Assembly: GCA_963727535.1 (NCBI GenBank)
Contig: CAVSGR010000004.1
Span: forward strand, 1-64,000
Origin: RBG-16-34-14 sp963727535
Lineage (GTDB): Bacteria; Bacteroidota; Ignavibacteria; Ignavibacteriales; Ignavibacteriaceae
Direction of reading: 5' to 3'
DNA: 64,000 nucleotides
This document shows positions 49,261 to 59,124 of this stretch, piece after piece. The position numbers and the translations under genes were made by a program. The notes under the pieces were generated by a model that saw only the letters and a list, made by a program, of their open reading frames with translations, did not search any database and had not been told where the DNA came from. The stretch's first letter is position 1, and each line of letters opens with the position of its first letter.

Positions 49261-50313
49261 ATGCAACCGCAATTATTGTCAGTAACAGTAATAATACCTG
49301 TTCATAAAATAACTGAAGCTTTTAATCTCTGTATAGATTCAGTAATGAATTCGTTAAGACCTAGTGATGAAATAATCGTTGTTGGCGATGGTCTGGACAT
49401 AACTGTCTTTGATTTTCTTTCAGACAGATCTAAAATAAAGGTTCTTGCAAACAAAAAAATTAGCGGACCGGCTGCGGCTAGGAATTTTGGGGCAAAGTCT
49501 GCCAAGGGAAATATTCTTTTCTTTATCGATTCTGATGTTACTATAAAGTTCGATACTATTGAAAAAATAGTTTCTGTTTTTCAGGATAAAGAAGATGCCT
49601 CGGCTATCGTAGGTTCTTATGATGATGAACCGGCTGATAAAAATTTTATTTCACAGTATAAAAATTTAATGCATCATTATGTCCACCAAACCTCGAACGA
49701 AAATGCTTCTACTTTTTGGGGAGCCTGCGGCGCTGTAAGAAGAGAAGTCTTCCTTTCTTTGGGCGGATATAATAAAGATTATGTAAAACCCTCTATAGAA
49801 GATATAGAATTTGGTTACAGATTAGTTAATGCAGGATATAAAATTCATTTGGGTAAAGAAATACAGGTTAAGCATTACAAAAGATGGACATTTTCGTTGC
49901 TTCTTAAAACTGATTTTCTGCATAGGGCTTTACCGTGGACAAAACTAATGGTTCACCATAATCGCTTTTTGAATGACCTCAATCTTAAGAACTCAAGCCG
50001 GCTTAGTGTAATTCTTTTGTTTCTGTCTATCATTCTCTTAGTTACAAGTTTCTTTTTACAGTACCTTGTGCTTCCGGCTGTAATAGCTGTGTTTTTACTT
50101 CTTACGATAAATTATTCCTTTTACAGTTTCTTTAGGAAGAAGAGAGGATTATTCTTTGCTTTAAGAGTCATTCCATTTCACTGGTTCTACTTTTTTTATA
50201 GCGGAATAGCTTTCGGTGTTGTTGTAATTATGGATTTACTGCAAAGGATATTTTCCTTATCTACTAAAAGGACAAAACTAGTTACAAATTATCTCAAAAA
50301 GCCTATTCAATAA
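49261..50313 (+). CDS. Glycosyltransferase family 2 with C-terminal membrane helices
   Basis: 350 residues. VTVIIPVHKITEAFNLCID begins the GT-A fold, FFIDSDVTIKFD gives the DxD and SIEDIEFGYRLVNAGY the ED base region. About 245-275 and 300-325 are hydrophobic and should anchor it. It likely adds a sugar to a lipid-linked glycan; position between wecB and the flavoenzyme places it in the second surface-sugar cluster. Confidence 0.87.
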   Translation: MQPQLLSVTVIIPVHKITEAFNLCIDSVMNSLRPSDEIIVVGDGLDITVFDFLSDRSKIKVLANKKISGPAAARNFGAKSAKGNILFFIDSDVTIKFDTIEKIVSVFQDKEDASAIVGSYDDEPADKNFISQYKNLMHHYVHQTSNENASTFWGACGAVRREVFLSLGGYNKDYVKPSIEDIEFGYRLVNAGYKIHLGKEIQVKHYKRWTFSLLLKTDFLHRALPWTKLMVHHNRFLNDLNLKNSSRLSVILLFLSIILLVTSFFLQYLVLPAVIAVFLLLTINYSFYSFFRKKRGLFFALRVIPFHWFYFFYSGIAFGVVVIMDLLQRIFSLSTKRTKLVTNYLKKPIQ

Positions 50314-50358
50314 AATTACTTCACCAAAATTTTTATTATACACACAGAAAATTTGTTA

Positions 50359-51792
50359 ATGAAAAAAAATATACTTCCCGGGTCCAAAGCTGTTATTATT
50401 GGGGCTGGTCCCGCCGGATTAACCGCTGCTTATGAATTAATTAAGAAGGGGATTAAACCTATTGTTGTAGATAAAGACAATAAAGTTGGTGGTCTTGCAA
50501 GGACCGAATTTTATAAAGGTTATAGATTTGATATCGGAGGACATCGCTTTTATACAAAAGTTAAAGAAGTAGAAGATTTGTGGCATGAAGTACTTGACAA
50601 AGATTTTCGAAAAGTTTCTCGTCTTTCAAGAATATTTTATAAGGGGAAGTTTTATGATTACCCTTTAAACATTAGTAATACAATATCTAATCTTGGAATT
50701 GTTGAAAGCTCTCTTATTCTACTCAGTTACATAAAATGGAAGATATTCCCGCATAAAGAAGAAAAAACTTTTGAACAATGGGTTACTGACCGGTTTGGTA
50801 AGAGACTGTATAATATTTTCTTTAAATCATATACTGAAAAAGTCTGGGGAACTCCTTGCAGCGAAATCAGTTCAGACTGGGCAGCTCAAAGAATAAAAGG
50901 TCTCTCTTTAAAATCAGCGGTTATGAATTCTTTATTCCACACAAATGGAGTTAAATCTCTTATAAATGAATTTCATTATCCTGTGCTTGGTCCGGGAATG
51001 ATGTGGGAAACATTTGAGAAGATAGTGGAGGAAAAGGGTGGTGAAGTAAAATTGAATTGCGATGTTGTTGGTATTAATAAAGTCGATAATAGAATAAAGA
51101 GTATTATAATAAATAATAGTGGGAAAGAGGAAGAAATAGAAGGAGATTACTTTATCTCTAGCATGCCCGTAAGTGAATTAATAAAAAAAATGATACAGCA
51201 ATCTGAAAACGGAATTTATGATGTAGCAGATAATCTTTTTTACAGATCTATGATTTTGATAGGTATTATTGTAGATGAAAAACAACTTTTTCCGGATAAT
51301 TGGCTTTATGTTCACAGTCCGGAATTTAAAGTTGGAAGAATACAGAATTTTAAAAACTGGAGCCGGGAAATGTGTGCAGATGAAAATAAAACTAATATAG
51401 GTATGGAATATTTTTGTTCTGAAGGCGATGAAACATGGTCTTTGAGTGATGCTGATTTAATAGAGCTTGCAAAAACTGAATTAATTGGTCTTGGAATTTC
51501 TGTCCCGGGAAAAATTGAAGATGCTGTTGTATATAGACAGCCAAAAGCTTATCCGGTTTATGATAGCGGGTTTCTCAATAATCTTAATATTTTAAAGGGT
51601 TTCCTTTCTCAAATAGAAAATCTACAGACTATCGGAAGAAATGGTATGCATCGTTATAACAACCAGGATCACTCTATGCTTACTGCCATTCTAGCAGTTA
51701 AAAATTTGTTCGGAGAAAATCATGATCTCTGGAATGTAAATACCGAACGGTCATATTATGAAGAAATAAGGGTTGAAAATCCTAACAAATAA
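50359..51792 (+). CDS. NAD(P)/FAD-dependent amine-oxidase-like protein
   Basis: 477 residues from ATG 50359. The FAD loop is VIIGAGPAGLTAAYELIKKG, followed by KVGGLARTEFYKGYRFDIGGHRFYTKV, close to UDP-galactopyranose mutase and protoporphyrinogen-oxidase relatives. FFKSYTEKVWGTPCSEISSDW is characteristic of a subgroup found in polysaccharide clusters. The end has IGRNGMHRYNNQDHSMLTA. UDP-sugar ring contraction or an oxidation of a sugar nucleotide is plausible; the exact reaction is not known to me. Confidence 0.83.
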   Translation: MKKNILPGSKAVIIGAGPAGLTAAYELIKKGIKPIVVDKDNKVGGLARTEFYKGYRFDIGGHRFYTKVKEVEDLWHEVLDKDFRKVSRLSRIFYKGKFYDYPLNISNTISNLGIVESSLILLSYIKWKIFPHKEEKTFEQWVTDRFGKRLYNIFFKSYTEKVWGTPCSEISSDWAAQRIKGLSLKSAVMNSLFHTNGVKSLINEFHYPVLGPGMMWETFEKIVEEKGGEVKLNCDVVGINKVDNRIKSIIINNSGKEEEIEGDYFISSMPVSELIKKMIQQSENGIYDVADNLFYRSMILIGIIVDEKQLFPDNWLYVHSPEFKVGRIQNFKNWSREMCADENKTNIGMEYFCSEGDETWSLSDADLIELAKTELIGLGISVPGKIEDAVVYRQPKAYPVYDSGFLNNLNILKGFLSQIENLQTIGRNGMHRYNNQDHSMLTAILAVKNLFGENHDLWNVNTERSYYEEIRVENPNK

Positions 51793-51862
51793 CAGTTGTA
51801 ATGAGAGATTACTTAGGTAAAAGAGAAGCAATTGTGCTTTGCTGTAACAGGAGATAAGCAGG

Positions 51863-53282
51863 ATGCATAAGCATTAAGGATTTCGTCAGGATTATTGTTC
51901 TAAAAACCAATTCATTTTTTCCATTTAACCATTTAAACAGGATCCCTTTTCATCTTGCAACCAAGAGTTTTATAAATGTTTTCAATCCCTTCAAAGAAAT
52001 TAAAAGTATTTATTTACGTCATGGCATGTCAAGGAAAAACTGGATTCCGGCCGTAAGTGATATCGATCTGACAGTAATTATTGATGGTAGCCTTACTGAA
52101 CTACAGGAATATAATTTTTTGAAATCTTTTTGGAAGAAGTTTGAAAGATTAAAAAAGATTTTTCCTATGATTGGAGAAGTTGATATTATGAATGAAAACT
52201 AAATTGATTGTTGGACAAAATTCACTATTCGTGGTTATGAAACGAGAGAATGGAAATTACTCTACGGAGCAAAAACTGTTACAAGCAATTACAAAGTAAA
52301 CAAAGCTTTACTTGCTGTTGACTCACTTAATTTTGCAATTACAAATTTCCTGGAATATTTCATTCCCAAATTTTATTCGAACGAAAGTTCTGATTTTATA
52401 TCATCTGCAGAGTTATCAAGATTAACAGACAAAATTTTGAGATATGCAAATTCATCGCTTAAAAAAGATATATCGGGACAAGAAGTTTCAGATAAAAATG
52501 CCAGATCACTTTTTTCAGTTATTAAGGGATTAGAAGCATCGGTTAGAAATATACAATTTCCCGAATTGAGGGAGGAGAATAACTTTAACCAGGAAGTTTT
52601 TTCAATACAGCCAAATACCACAGACTTTAAATTAGAATCTCAGGAAATCGATTTAACTAAGCTTGAGGCAATTAAAGATAAAATAGATTCATTAATAATT
52701 TCTTACACTTTTAGATTTATCATTCTGAATGAAAATATTAATTCTGAAGAAATGATTGATTGTATTAAAATAATAAGAGAGGCTTTTAGTTCTCAAAACA
52801 TTAAACCCATCATTCTTACATTTACAACCTTTGAATATCTTTTAAGAATCTATAATCCTTTTATATATTCACAGTTGCTTGATGGAAGAATGGTACTTTT
52901 TGGAGAAGATATCTTTTTGAAAGTTAAACAACCGGATTATAATTACTATCGTAAATCACTTCTCGAGGATACAAATAATATTTTTCTTTTTCCATATAAA
53001 AAGTCATTAATTCAGTGGAAAAGTATCAAAAATTTTATACAGAATGAATTTGAATCGGAAATTAAGAGAGGTTTATTCCTAAAGCTTTACCTGGAGAAAT
53101 CTCTTATAGAACCAAGATATAATACCTGTTTAGAAGAATGTAAAAAAACATTCCCTTTATATATTCAACAAATTAATGAATTAACCGAAAACCATAACCG
53201 TAAGAATGATGATAAGTTAAGCTTCAAAACATACAGCTTGTTGAAAACTTTTTCGTCTGAAATTAATAATTTCCTGAGTTAA
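51863..53282 (+). CDS. Nucleotidyltransferase-fold protein (one or two lesions near the start)
   Basis: The region reads IKSIYLRHGMSRKNWIPAVSDIDLTVIID, where DIDLTV is the DxD of the minimal nucleotidyltransferase fold, then KIFPMIGEVDIMNEN with the third acidic residue. An in-frame TAA at 52200-52202 interrupts it, after which the same frame gives CWTKFTIRGYETREWKLLYG and about 350 more residues to 53282. ATG 51863 follows CAGGAG; a one-base shift near 51872 is needed to join it to the main frame. The C-terminal part is helical and unrecognised. It transfers a nucleotide to an unknown target. The kinase gene follows by 38 bases. Confidence 0.65.
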
Positions 53283-53320
53283 CTCATTATCCTTTTTCAA
53301 TTATTAAAAAAATAAATTTA

Positions 53321-54310
53321 ATGATATTAGATCTTTATGGCTTGATAATAAAAATTCAATGCAATCCTGACAGTCTTTTAAAAGAGATAACAAGACCATT
53401 TAAATTCTTTGTATCAGAAGAAAAACCACCAGCTGTAACAATAAATATTGAGCAAAAGGAACCTCCTTATAGTTCTTTTCCTTCTATAAAAGCCAGTTTT
53501 TCAACCCCACGAAATATTGTTTATAAGAATAACAATCAAAAAATAATAGACTATTTTGGAAAGGGAGTAGTTTTAGAAGAAGATTCTAAATTTTATATAT
53601 ACGGATGCGATGACAATTTTTTGTGCGAGAGTTTTTATTTATTAATTATTTCTCTGTTTGGGCAGTTTTGTGATAAGGTTGGATATTTAAGAGCTCATGC
53701 TCTTGCATTATCTTATAAAGATACAGCAATACTTTTGCCGATTCCGCCGGGTGGAGGGAAATCGACTCTTGCAATGGAGATGTTGAATGTGAACGGCTTT
53801 AAATTAATTTCTGACGATGAACCTCTGTTGGATAATTCCGGATACATTCATCCTTTTCCAACAAGAATAGGAACACTTGATAAAAAGAAAATTGAATCAA
53901 TTCCAGCGGAATTTGTTTATAAAATTGATAGAATGGAATTTGGCTTAAAATATTTTATTGATTACGATTATTGGTCAGATAAAATTGAAAAGAAGCCGTT
54001 AAATAAAAGTATTTTGTTTATATCTCACAGACTTATCAATGGAGAACCTTCTATCTATAAAGGTTCCAGACTAAATGCATTATCTTCTTTGATCAGAGAT
54101 GCAGTTATTGGTGTGGGGCTTTATCAAGGATTGGAATTTATCATTCACAGTTCTTCATTGGAAGTATTTACTAAAATAAAAGTTGTAACTAAAAGATTTA
54201 TAAAAGCATTTAAACTTGCATTGTCCTCCAGAGTATATCATATGAATCTTTCACCTAATATACAAAAGAACGCTGAAACCCTAAAAGAATTTATTGAAAA
54301 CTTAAATTGA
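53321..54310 (+). CDS. HprK-like (HPr kinase-related) protein
   Basis: 329 residues. LPIPPGGGKSTLAMEML near residue 145 is a P-loop of the HPr-kinase C-terminal fold, and KLISDDEPLLD near residue 165 matches the acidic Walker-B-like segment of HprK relatives. The N-terminal 120 residues lack the HprK DRTL-like domain. Family members without the N-terminal domain occur beside PqqD-like proteins and nucleotidyltransferases in glycan and peptide-modification clusters. The substrate is not known; here it directly follows a nucleotidyltransferase. Confidence 0.72.
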   Translation: MILDLYGLIIKIQCNPDSLLKEITRPFKFFVSEEKPPAVTINIEQKEPPYSSFPSIKASFSTPRNIVYKNNNQKIIDYFGKGVVLEEDSKFYIYGCDDNFLCESFYLLIISLFGQFCDKVGYLRAHALALSYKDTAILLPIPPGGGKSTLAMEMLNVNGFKLISDDEPLLDNSGYIHPFPTRIGTLDKKKIESIPAEFVYKIDRMEFGLKYFIDYDYWSDKIEKKPLNKSILFISHRLINGEPSIYKGSRLNALSSLIRDAVIGVGLYQGLEFIIHSSSLEVFTKIKVVTKRFIKAFKLALSSRVYHMNLSPNIQKNAETLKEFIENLN

Positions 54311-55276
54311 TTCCTTTCCAAGTCTAAAGAAAAATAATATCGGCTACGACAAGAGTACTTTTGAGAGTGCCGTTTATCTTGCTTGGTTAGCAAAAGAAAA
54401 AAAATAAATCACATCCACTCACCATGGGCTGATAGAAATTCTTTTATTGCTTTAATAAGCTCTAAATTGCTAGGAATTTTGTATAGTCTACAGGCAAGAG
54501 CTCACGATATTCACCGGAAAGATTATTTATATGGTTTGAAGGAGAAGTTTGAAAATGCGGCTTTCGCCATAACAAATACTAAGTATAATTTTGAATATAT
54601 TAAATCTGAAATAGTCTGAATGGAAAATTGAACTTGGTTTATAATGGGATTGATCTTGAAAAGTTTATTCCTGCAGACGAGAAAAAAGAATCGAAATTAA
54701 TAAGGATTCTTTGTGTGGCAAGGTTAATGGAGCAAAAAGGGATTGTCCTTTTACTTAAATCCTGTAAAGAGCTAAAAGAGAAGGGATACAATTTTGTTTG
54801 CAATATAATCGGTAGTCCGGAAGATATTTATATGTATCATTATTTAGAAATAAAGAAACTTCATGCTCAATTAAAACTGGAAGACAAAGTATTTTTCCTT
54901 AAGTCATTACCGTTTCGAGAAGTACTTAATTATTATAACAACTCTGATGTTTTCGTCCTTCCGTGTCTCATAGCGGAAGATGGCAGTAGAGATATAACTC
55001 CCAATGCCCTTATAGAAGCTATGGCAATGAAACTTCCTGTTATTTCAACGAACATAACCGGTGTACCAGAAATAGTTGATAATGAAATAAACGGAATTCT
55101 AATTCCCCCAAATGACGTAGCAGCACTATCGGCATCAATCGGAAGGCTAATTAATCAACCGGAATTAAGAAAACACTTTTGGGGAGAAGGCAAGGGAAAA
55201 AGTAGAGGAGAGGTTTGATATAAACAAAAACATTAACAGTTATGTTAATTTATTCGAGAATGGTTTGAAAGATTAG
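54306..55276 (+). pseudogene. Glycosyltransferase family 4 fragment, no N-terminus, several frameshifts
   Basis: Coding similarity begins immediately at the kinase stop, with YDKSTFESAVYLAWLAKEKK, then after a shift in the A-run near 54400 INHIHSPWADRNSF and ARAHDIHRKDYLYGL. Two more shifts near 54610 lead to LVYNGIDLEKFIP, ILCVARLMEQKGI and DVFVLPCLIAEDGSRDITP, the nucleotide-sugar site. A last shift near 55185 restores the tail to 55276. About the first 90 residues of a normal GT4 and any start codon are missing. It is therefore a truncated gene, or the junction is a deletion or misassembly. Confidence 0.75.
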
Positions 55277-55301
55277 AATTTCGTTAATCTTAAGAAAAAT
55301 T

Positions 55302-55330
55302 AACCCTGAATGATTTCAGGGTTTTTTGTT
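55302..55330 (+). terminator. Rho-independent terminator
   Basis: A perfect 9-bp stem (55302-55310 with 55315-55323) with a TGAT loop runs into TTTTTTGTTTT, closing the second sugar cluster. Confidence 0.9.
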
Positions 55331-55441
55331 TTACAAAAGTGAAGGGATGACCTATTACAAAATACCTAATACAAAAACCAAGGTCTTGAAAGGGGAAAAG
55401 AAAGAATAGAAAAATTATTAAGAATTGTTTTGGGCAAAAAT

Positions 55442-56242
55442 CTATCTTCTTAGAGTATAACCTGCGTGCTTAATATTAGTCGTATTTAATTTAATCTCTT
55501 TTACTTTTATCTGTTCCGATTTTATAAACATCGAGATTACAGGCTTGTTTTTATCTTCTTCTAACATCGGACCGATTTTAATAAATTCAAGTGGGAATAT
55601 TTTTTCTTTTTCTCTTAGGTAGAATATATTAGTATCAAGAAAAGGCACTAACTCATTGTTTACCAATCTAAACTTTGCCATTGCAGGAGTTTCACTGTCT
55701 CCTATAACTCTTAGCAATCTCCACTCATTCTCTTCATAAAATTTTTCATTTTTCATTGAGAGCATCATGTCGATGAATAAATTGCTAGTTAAAACAGAAA
55801 TGGGAGCAATATCATATTTTAGGTTATTTATTTTATAATGACTTTTTTCTGATAGACTTTGTTTTAATCCATCAATTATATTTGATATATAAACATCGAT
55901 AAGATTTATCTGGTCAACTCGTTTATAGATTACTTTTCTTAGATTTATTTCTGGTTCAGGAAGATTTTTGCTTATAAAATATTTTGTTCCAGAATTAAAT
56001 ATAAATCCTAGATTATAACCTACTCCTCCTTCTGCGTATCCCTTCCACTGGCTTAATAAATTGTCATCTTCACAAAAACTAGCGACGAATATTTTATGAG
56101 TATTTTTTACGTAGGACGGAAATTTCTTAATATCTTTTAGTGCTTCTTTTATCCTTTCATCTTCTTCTTTTTTGATGAAGTAATCAATTCTTTCTTCAAT
56201 AAGTCTTTTACCATATTCAAATTCAAGCGGATTATTAAGCAT
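55442..56242 (-). CDS. DUF2971-like protein, probably short at the N-terminus
   Basis: 266 residues. LEFEYGKRLIEERI and KIFVASFCEDDNLLSQWKGYAEGGVGYNLGF are the pattern of DUF2971, and FYEENEWRLLRV matches its later conserved segment. The family is linked in some genomes to defence or toxin contexts but has no defined activity. Members usually begin with a longer stretch before the LNDxxEF-like motif; here the ATG lies four residues before NPLEFEYG. The start of this gene lies only a few bases from a coding remnant on the other strand, so the 5' end may have been lost. Confidence 0.68.
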   Translation of the reverse strand: MLNNPLEFEYGKRLIEERIDYFIKKEEDERIKEALKDIKKFPSYVKNTHKIFVASFCEDDNLLSQWKGYAEGGVGYNLGFIFNSGTKYFISKNLPEPEINLRKVIYKRVDQINLIDVYISNIIDGLKQSLSEKSHYKINNLKYDIAPISVLTSNLFIDMMLSMKNEKFYEENEWRLLRVIGDSETPAMAKFRLVNNELVPFLDTNIFYLREKEKIFPLEFIKIGPMLEEDKNKPVISMFIKSEQIKVKEIKLNTTNIKHAGYTLRR

Positions 56243-56254
56243 ATTAAAAAGACT

Positions 56255-56632
56255 CTTCCTTTAATTAAAACAAAACTTCGGATACATATTGCACAGCATA
56301 GTGTTTGGAATGAAAATAATACTTCAAAAGATGATTTATCTTATGTTAAAGAGAATGCAGATTATATTAAAATTCCGGATGGTAATGTTGCCGGTAACGG
56401 GTCGCCCGGATTTACTACAGAAGATAAAGTAAACTGGAGAAAATATATTACTGATTCAAAACTTATAAATATTTAGGATAAAGCATTTGAGATTGCAAAT
56501 AAGTATAATGGTAAGGATGGACGATATAAGAATCCTGTTATTGCCAAGGGTGGAATGGATTTCTCCGATGTAGCTGAAACCTGCTGGATTTTCGGTATTA
56601 AACATATTAAAAATGTTCAGCAATTTTTTTAG
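56255..56632 (+). pseudogene. Coding remnant of unknown family with an in-frame TAG
   Basis: One frame is open from about 56255 to TAG 56474 and from there to TAG 56630, giving RIHIAQHSVWNENN, IPDGNVAGNGSPGFTTEDK, then NKYNGKDGRYKNPVIAKGG and MDFSDVAETCWIFGI. The sequence is protein-like (balanced composition, Trp/Cys, GN and GG motifs). The context LINI(stop)DKAFEIANKY suggests the stop replaced a Trp codon. No start codon fits and the family is not one I recognise. It looks like the 3' part of a gene whose 5' part was replaced by the DUF2971-like gene. Confidence 0.55.
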
Positions 56633-56676
56633 GAGTTTTCTTCCACAAATAATTAATATTTCTGAATAGTATTAAC

Positions 56677-56705
56677 AAGCCCGGTCAAACCCGGGCTTAT
56701 TTATT
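56677..56705. terminator. Terminator between convergent units
   Basis: An 8-bp GC-rich stem (56677-56684 with 56691-56698) with a 6-base loop sits between the remnant's stop and the minus-strand gene stop at 56716. The plus-strand tail is ATTTATTAG and the minus-strand side is less T-rich, so it may serve both. Confidence 0.65.
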
Positions 56706-56715
56706 AGTTATCCTT

Positions 56716-59124
56716 TTACTTAATCAACATCATTTTAATTGATTTTTGAAACTGCCTCTTATCATTCAATGAAGTTGCATTTATTTTCAGGAAGTATACT
56801 CCGCTCGGAAATGTTTCAGCATTCCAAACATACGAATGATAACCCGCATCGAGATTACCTAAAGTTTTGCTGCTGAGTTTTCTTCCTTGTATATCATAAA
56901 TAGATATTTCAACTCTGCTCATGGAAGGAAGACCATATTCTGTTGTTGTAGAAGGATTAAAAGGATTAGGATAATTCTGATGTATAAAATATTTAGTCGG
57001 AACTGCTTCTTTTTCATTTACACCTGTTATATTAATATTAAATGATCTTGTTGCAGAATATCCGCTTTCTCCATTACTATTGTATGCATCGACTTTCCAG
57101 TAATATGATGTGTTTGAACTAAATCCTGCTACAGTAAATGATGTGTCTGTAATATTTGTCGAATCAAGAAATGTAGTTCCAAATTGACTATCTGTTGAAA
57201 CAGTCAATCTATACGAATTTGCAGAATCAGAACTCCACGAAAAAGTAACGGTATCAACAAAACTGGTTGTGTTATCCTCGGGTCCCGCTAAAGTTGGAAC
57301 TCCAGGAATTGATGTAGTAAATCCTTCTCCCTCATTAATTGTCCCGGGAGAAATATTTGTTGTGGTTCCCCACTTCAAACCGCCGTATTGATATCCAAAC
57401 CCTGATAAAGAAAAAGCTTCATTGTCTACTATATTTCCTATATCGTGACTGTACATATAAGCTGCATCTCCCTCTGTTGCATAAAACTGACCTCCATAAC
57501 TGATAAACTGGTTTTCGATTACTGATCCAGAATATGAAATAGATATACCTCCATTAGGCGCTGGTAAATCTCCGTCAGTTAATTGATAAGTATAAATATT
57601 GTAACCATTCTCAGTGGATCCAGGAGAAAATTGATCCAGCGTTAGTGTTTTGTGAATAGTCCCGTCTGCCCCATCATAAATTGTTATTAAATAATTTTCC
57701 AGATCTGTAATTGTTGATTGAAGAGCGATTTCAAGAAACGGACCTGAAACAGCAGAACTTTTTTGTAAATTCTTCTGTCCCTTTACCAAAACTTCATTTG
57801 TGAAAGCTGCATTTTTTTTCCCATCTAATATAACCGGGCTTTCAGCTATAATTGCTGTAACAATATATCTACGACCCAATACAATGTGCCCATTTTTCCA
57901 TTCAGTAACATCCATAGGTTTTATGGTTAATTTTTTGCTATTCGTTTCACGATGATTTTCATCATCAGAAACCCATACAACTTTTTTCCCGTTTTCATAT
58001 CTCTCGATCCCGGAACAAGTAACTGAGTGTGCATACTGTACCCTTTTCTTGGTTTGAGGATCCCTTCCGTAGAAAACTACCTCAAGCTCGACATCTTCTC
58101 CATCATTCATCATTTTCTCCAAAAAGTCCCATTGAGGTTTACCATCTGCACGTGAATTCAAATTTCTTGCTACTGACGATTTAGATGAACTGAATATATT
58201 TCTTTCCGCAGGTGTTTTGCCGGTTCTACTTATCGACTGAAATTTCACCTCAATATTTTTTGCCCCAAGATCTTCAAAGAAATCGAGTTTTCCAACGATT
58301 ATAGCTGAATCAGTAGCAACTCCTTTGTTAGCCTTTCTGTTCATATCATTTGACAATTGTGTAAGAATCTGCCGATGGGTAAGTCCCATCAAATCCAATT
58401 TACCCTTATACTTTTTTGCCATCCACATTATGCTGTTTGAAACAGAAGCTGGTACACAAGCGTTTTCATCTCCTCCTGGGTAAGTTTCTGGATTCGGTCC
58501 GTATTTGCTCGCATCCAGGTCTATTATCGGTACTTCCTTTGTCCTGATTACCTTGTTCACAAGTTTTTCACCCGCGACATGAGGTTTTGTTTCACCCGTG
58601 TCTTCGGTAGGCGGTGTCCCGATAAATGGTCCGTTACTGGCATTAATAGTCATTACACCAACAGTAACATCAGTTTCATAAATAAAAGTAGAAGGGTCGA
58701 AAGGATAAAATCCTATTTCTTTAAGTGCGTGAATATATAAATGCAGGTTTGATCTTGTGGTTGCAGTGGCTTTGGAAATTTTTCCGGAATCAGTCCATAC
58801 AGTAAATGGTGCAAGGTTGGTAAGGTCAAATGGAATAGTGATTGTCATTGTATCTGTACCTACTATTTGAGAGGAAGGGAGATATACATTTTCAACAATA
58901 ACTCCAAAATCATAAGTATCATTATCCGTTGCACCAATGCTCAACCATACATCGCTATCCGGTGGTGTGTAAGTGAATTGCAAATATCCTACCTCATAGC
59001 CATAATCATGCAATTCATTTTGAACACTATCAACTTCAATACTTATGTTGCTTTGAGCCATAGCGGGACTGCCGATACTCAGTAAAACAAATAGTAAAGT
59101 AAAAAGGCAGTAAAATACTTTCAT
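56716..59124 (-). CDS. Large secreted protein, cysteine-peptidase-like domain, fibronectin III and type IX sorting module
   Basis: 802 residues. Signal peptide 1-23 (FTLLFVLLSIGSPAMA). Residues about 220-420 have a papain/C39-like layout: ENACVPASVSNSIMWMAKKY with the candidate nucleophile Cys, then YAHSVTCSGIE with His, then VWVSDDENHRE with Asp. These are in the correct order, but no definite family signature is seen. Residues about 620-715 form a fibronectin III domain (VTFSWSSDSANSYRLTVS, SYYWKVDAYNSNGESGYS). The end, HQNYPNPFNPSTTTEYGL to MMLIK, is the sorting module. A cell-surface or released peptidase is suggested; catalysis is unproven. Confidence 0.78.
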   Translation of the reverse strand: MKVFYCLFTLLFVLLSIGSPAMAQSNISIEVDSVQNELHDYGYEVGYLQFTYTPPDSDVWLSIGATDNDTYDFGVIVENVYLPSSQIVGTDTMTITIPFDLTNLAPFTVWTDSGKISKATATTRSNLHLYIHALKEIGFYPFDPSTFIYETDVTVGVMTINASNGPFIGTPPTEDTGETKPHVAGEKLVNKVIRTKEVPIIDLDASKYGPNPETYPGGDENACVPASVSNSIMWMAKKYKGKLDLMGLTHRQILTQLSNDMNRKANKGVATDSAIIVGKLDFFEDLGAKNIEVKFQSISRTGKTPAERNIFSSSKSSVARNLNSRADGKPQWDFLEKMMNDGEDVELEVVFYGRDPQTKKRVQYAHSVTCSGIERYENGKKVVWVSDDENHRETNSKKLTIKPMDVTEWKNGHIVLGRRYIVTAIIAESPVILDGKKNAAFTNEVLVKGQKNLQKSSAVSGPFLEIALQSTITDLENYLITIYDGADGTIHKTLTLDQFSPGSTENGYNIYTYQLTDGDLPAPNGGISISYSGSVIENQFISYGGQFYATEGDAAYMYSHDIGNIVDNEAFSLSGFGYQYGGLKWGTTTNISPGTINEGEGFTTSIPGVPTLAGPEDNTTSFVDTVTFSWSSDSANSYRLTVSTDSQFGTTFLDSTNITDTSFTVAGFSSNTSYYWKVDAYNSNGESGYSATRSFNINITGVNEKEAVPTKYFIHQNYPNPFNPSTTTEYGLPSMSRVEISIYDIQGRKLSSKTLGNLDAGYHSYVWNAETFPSGVYFLKINATSLNDKRQFQKSIKMMLIK

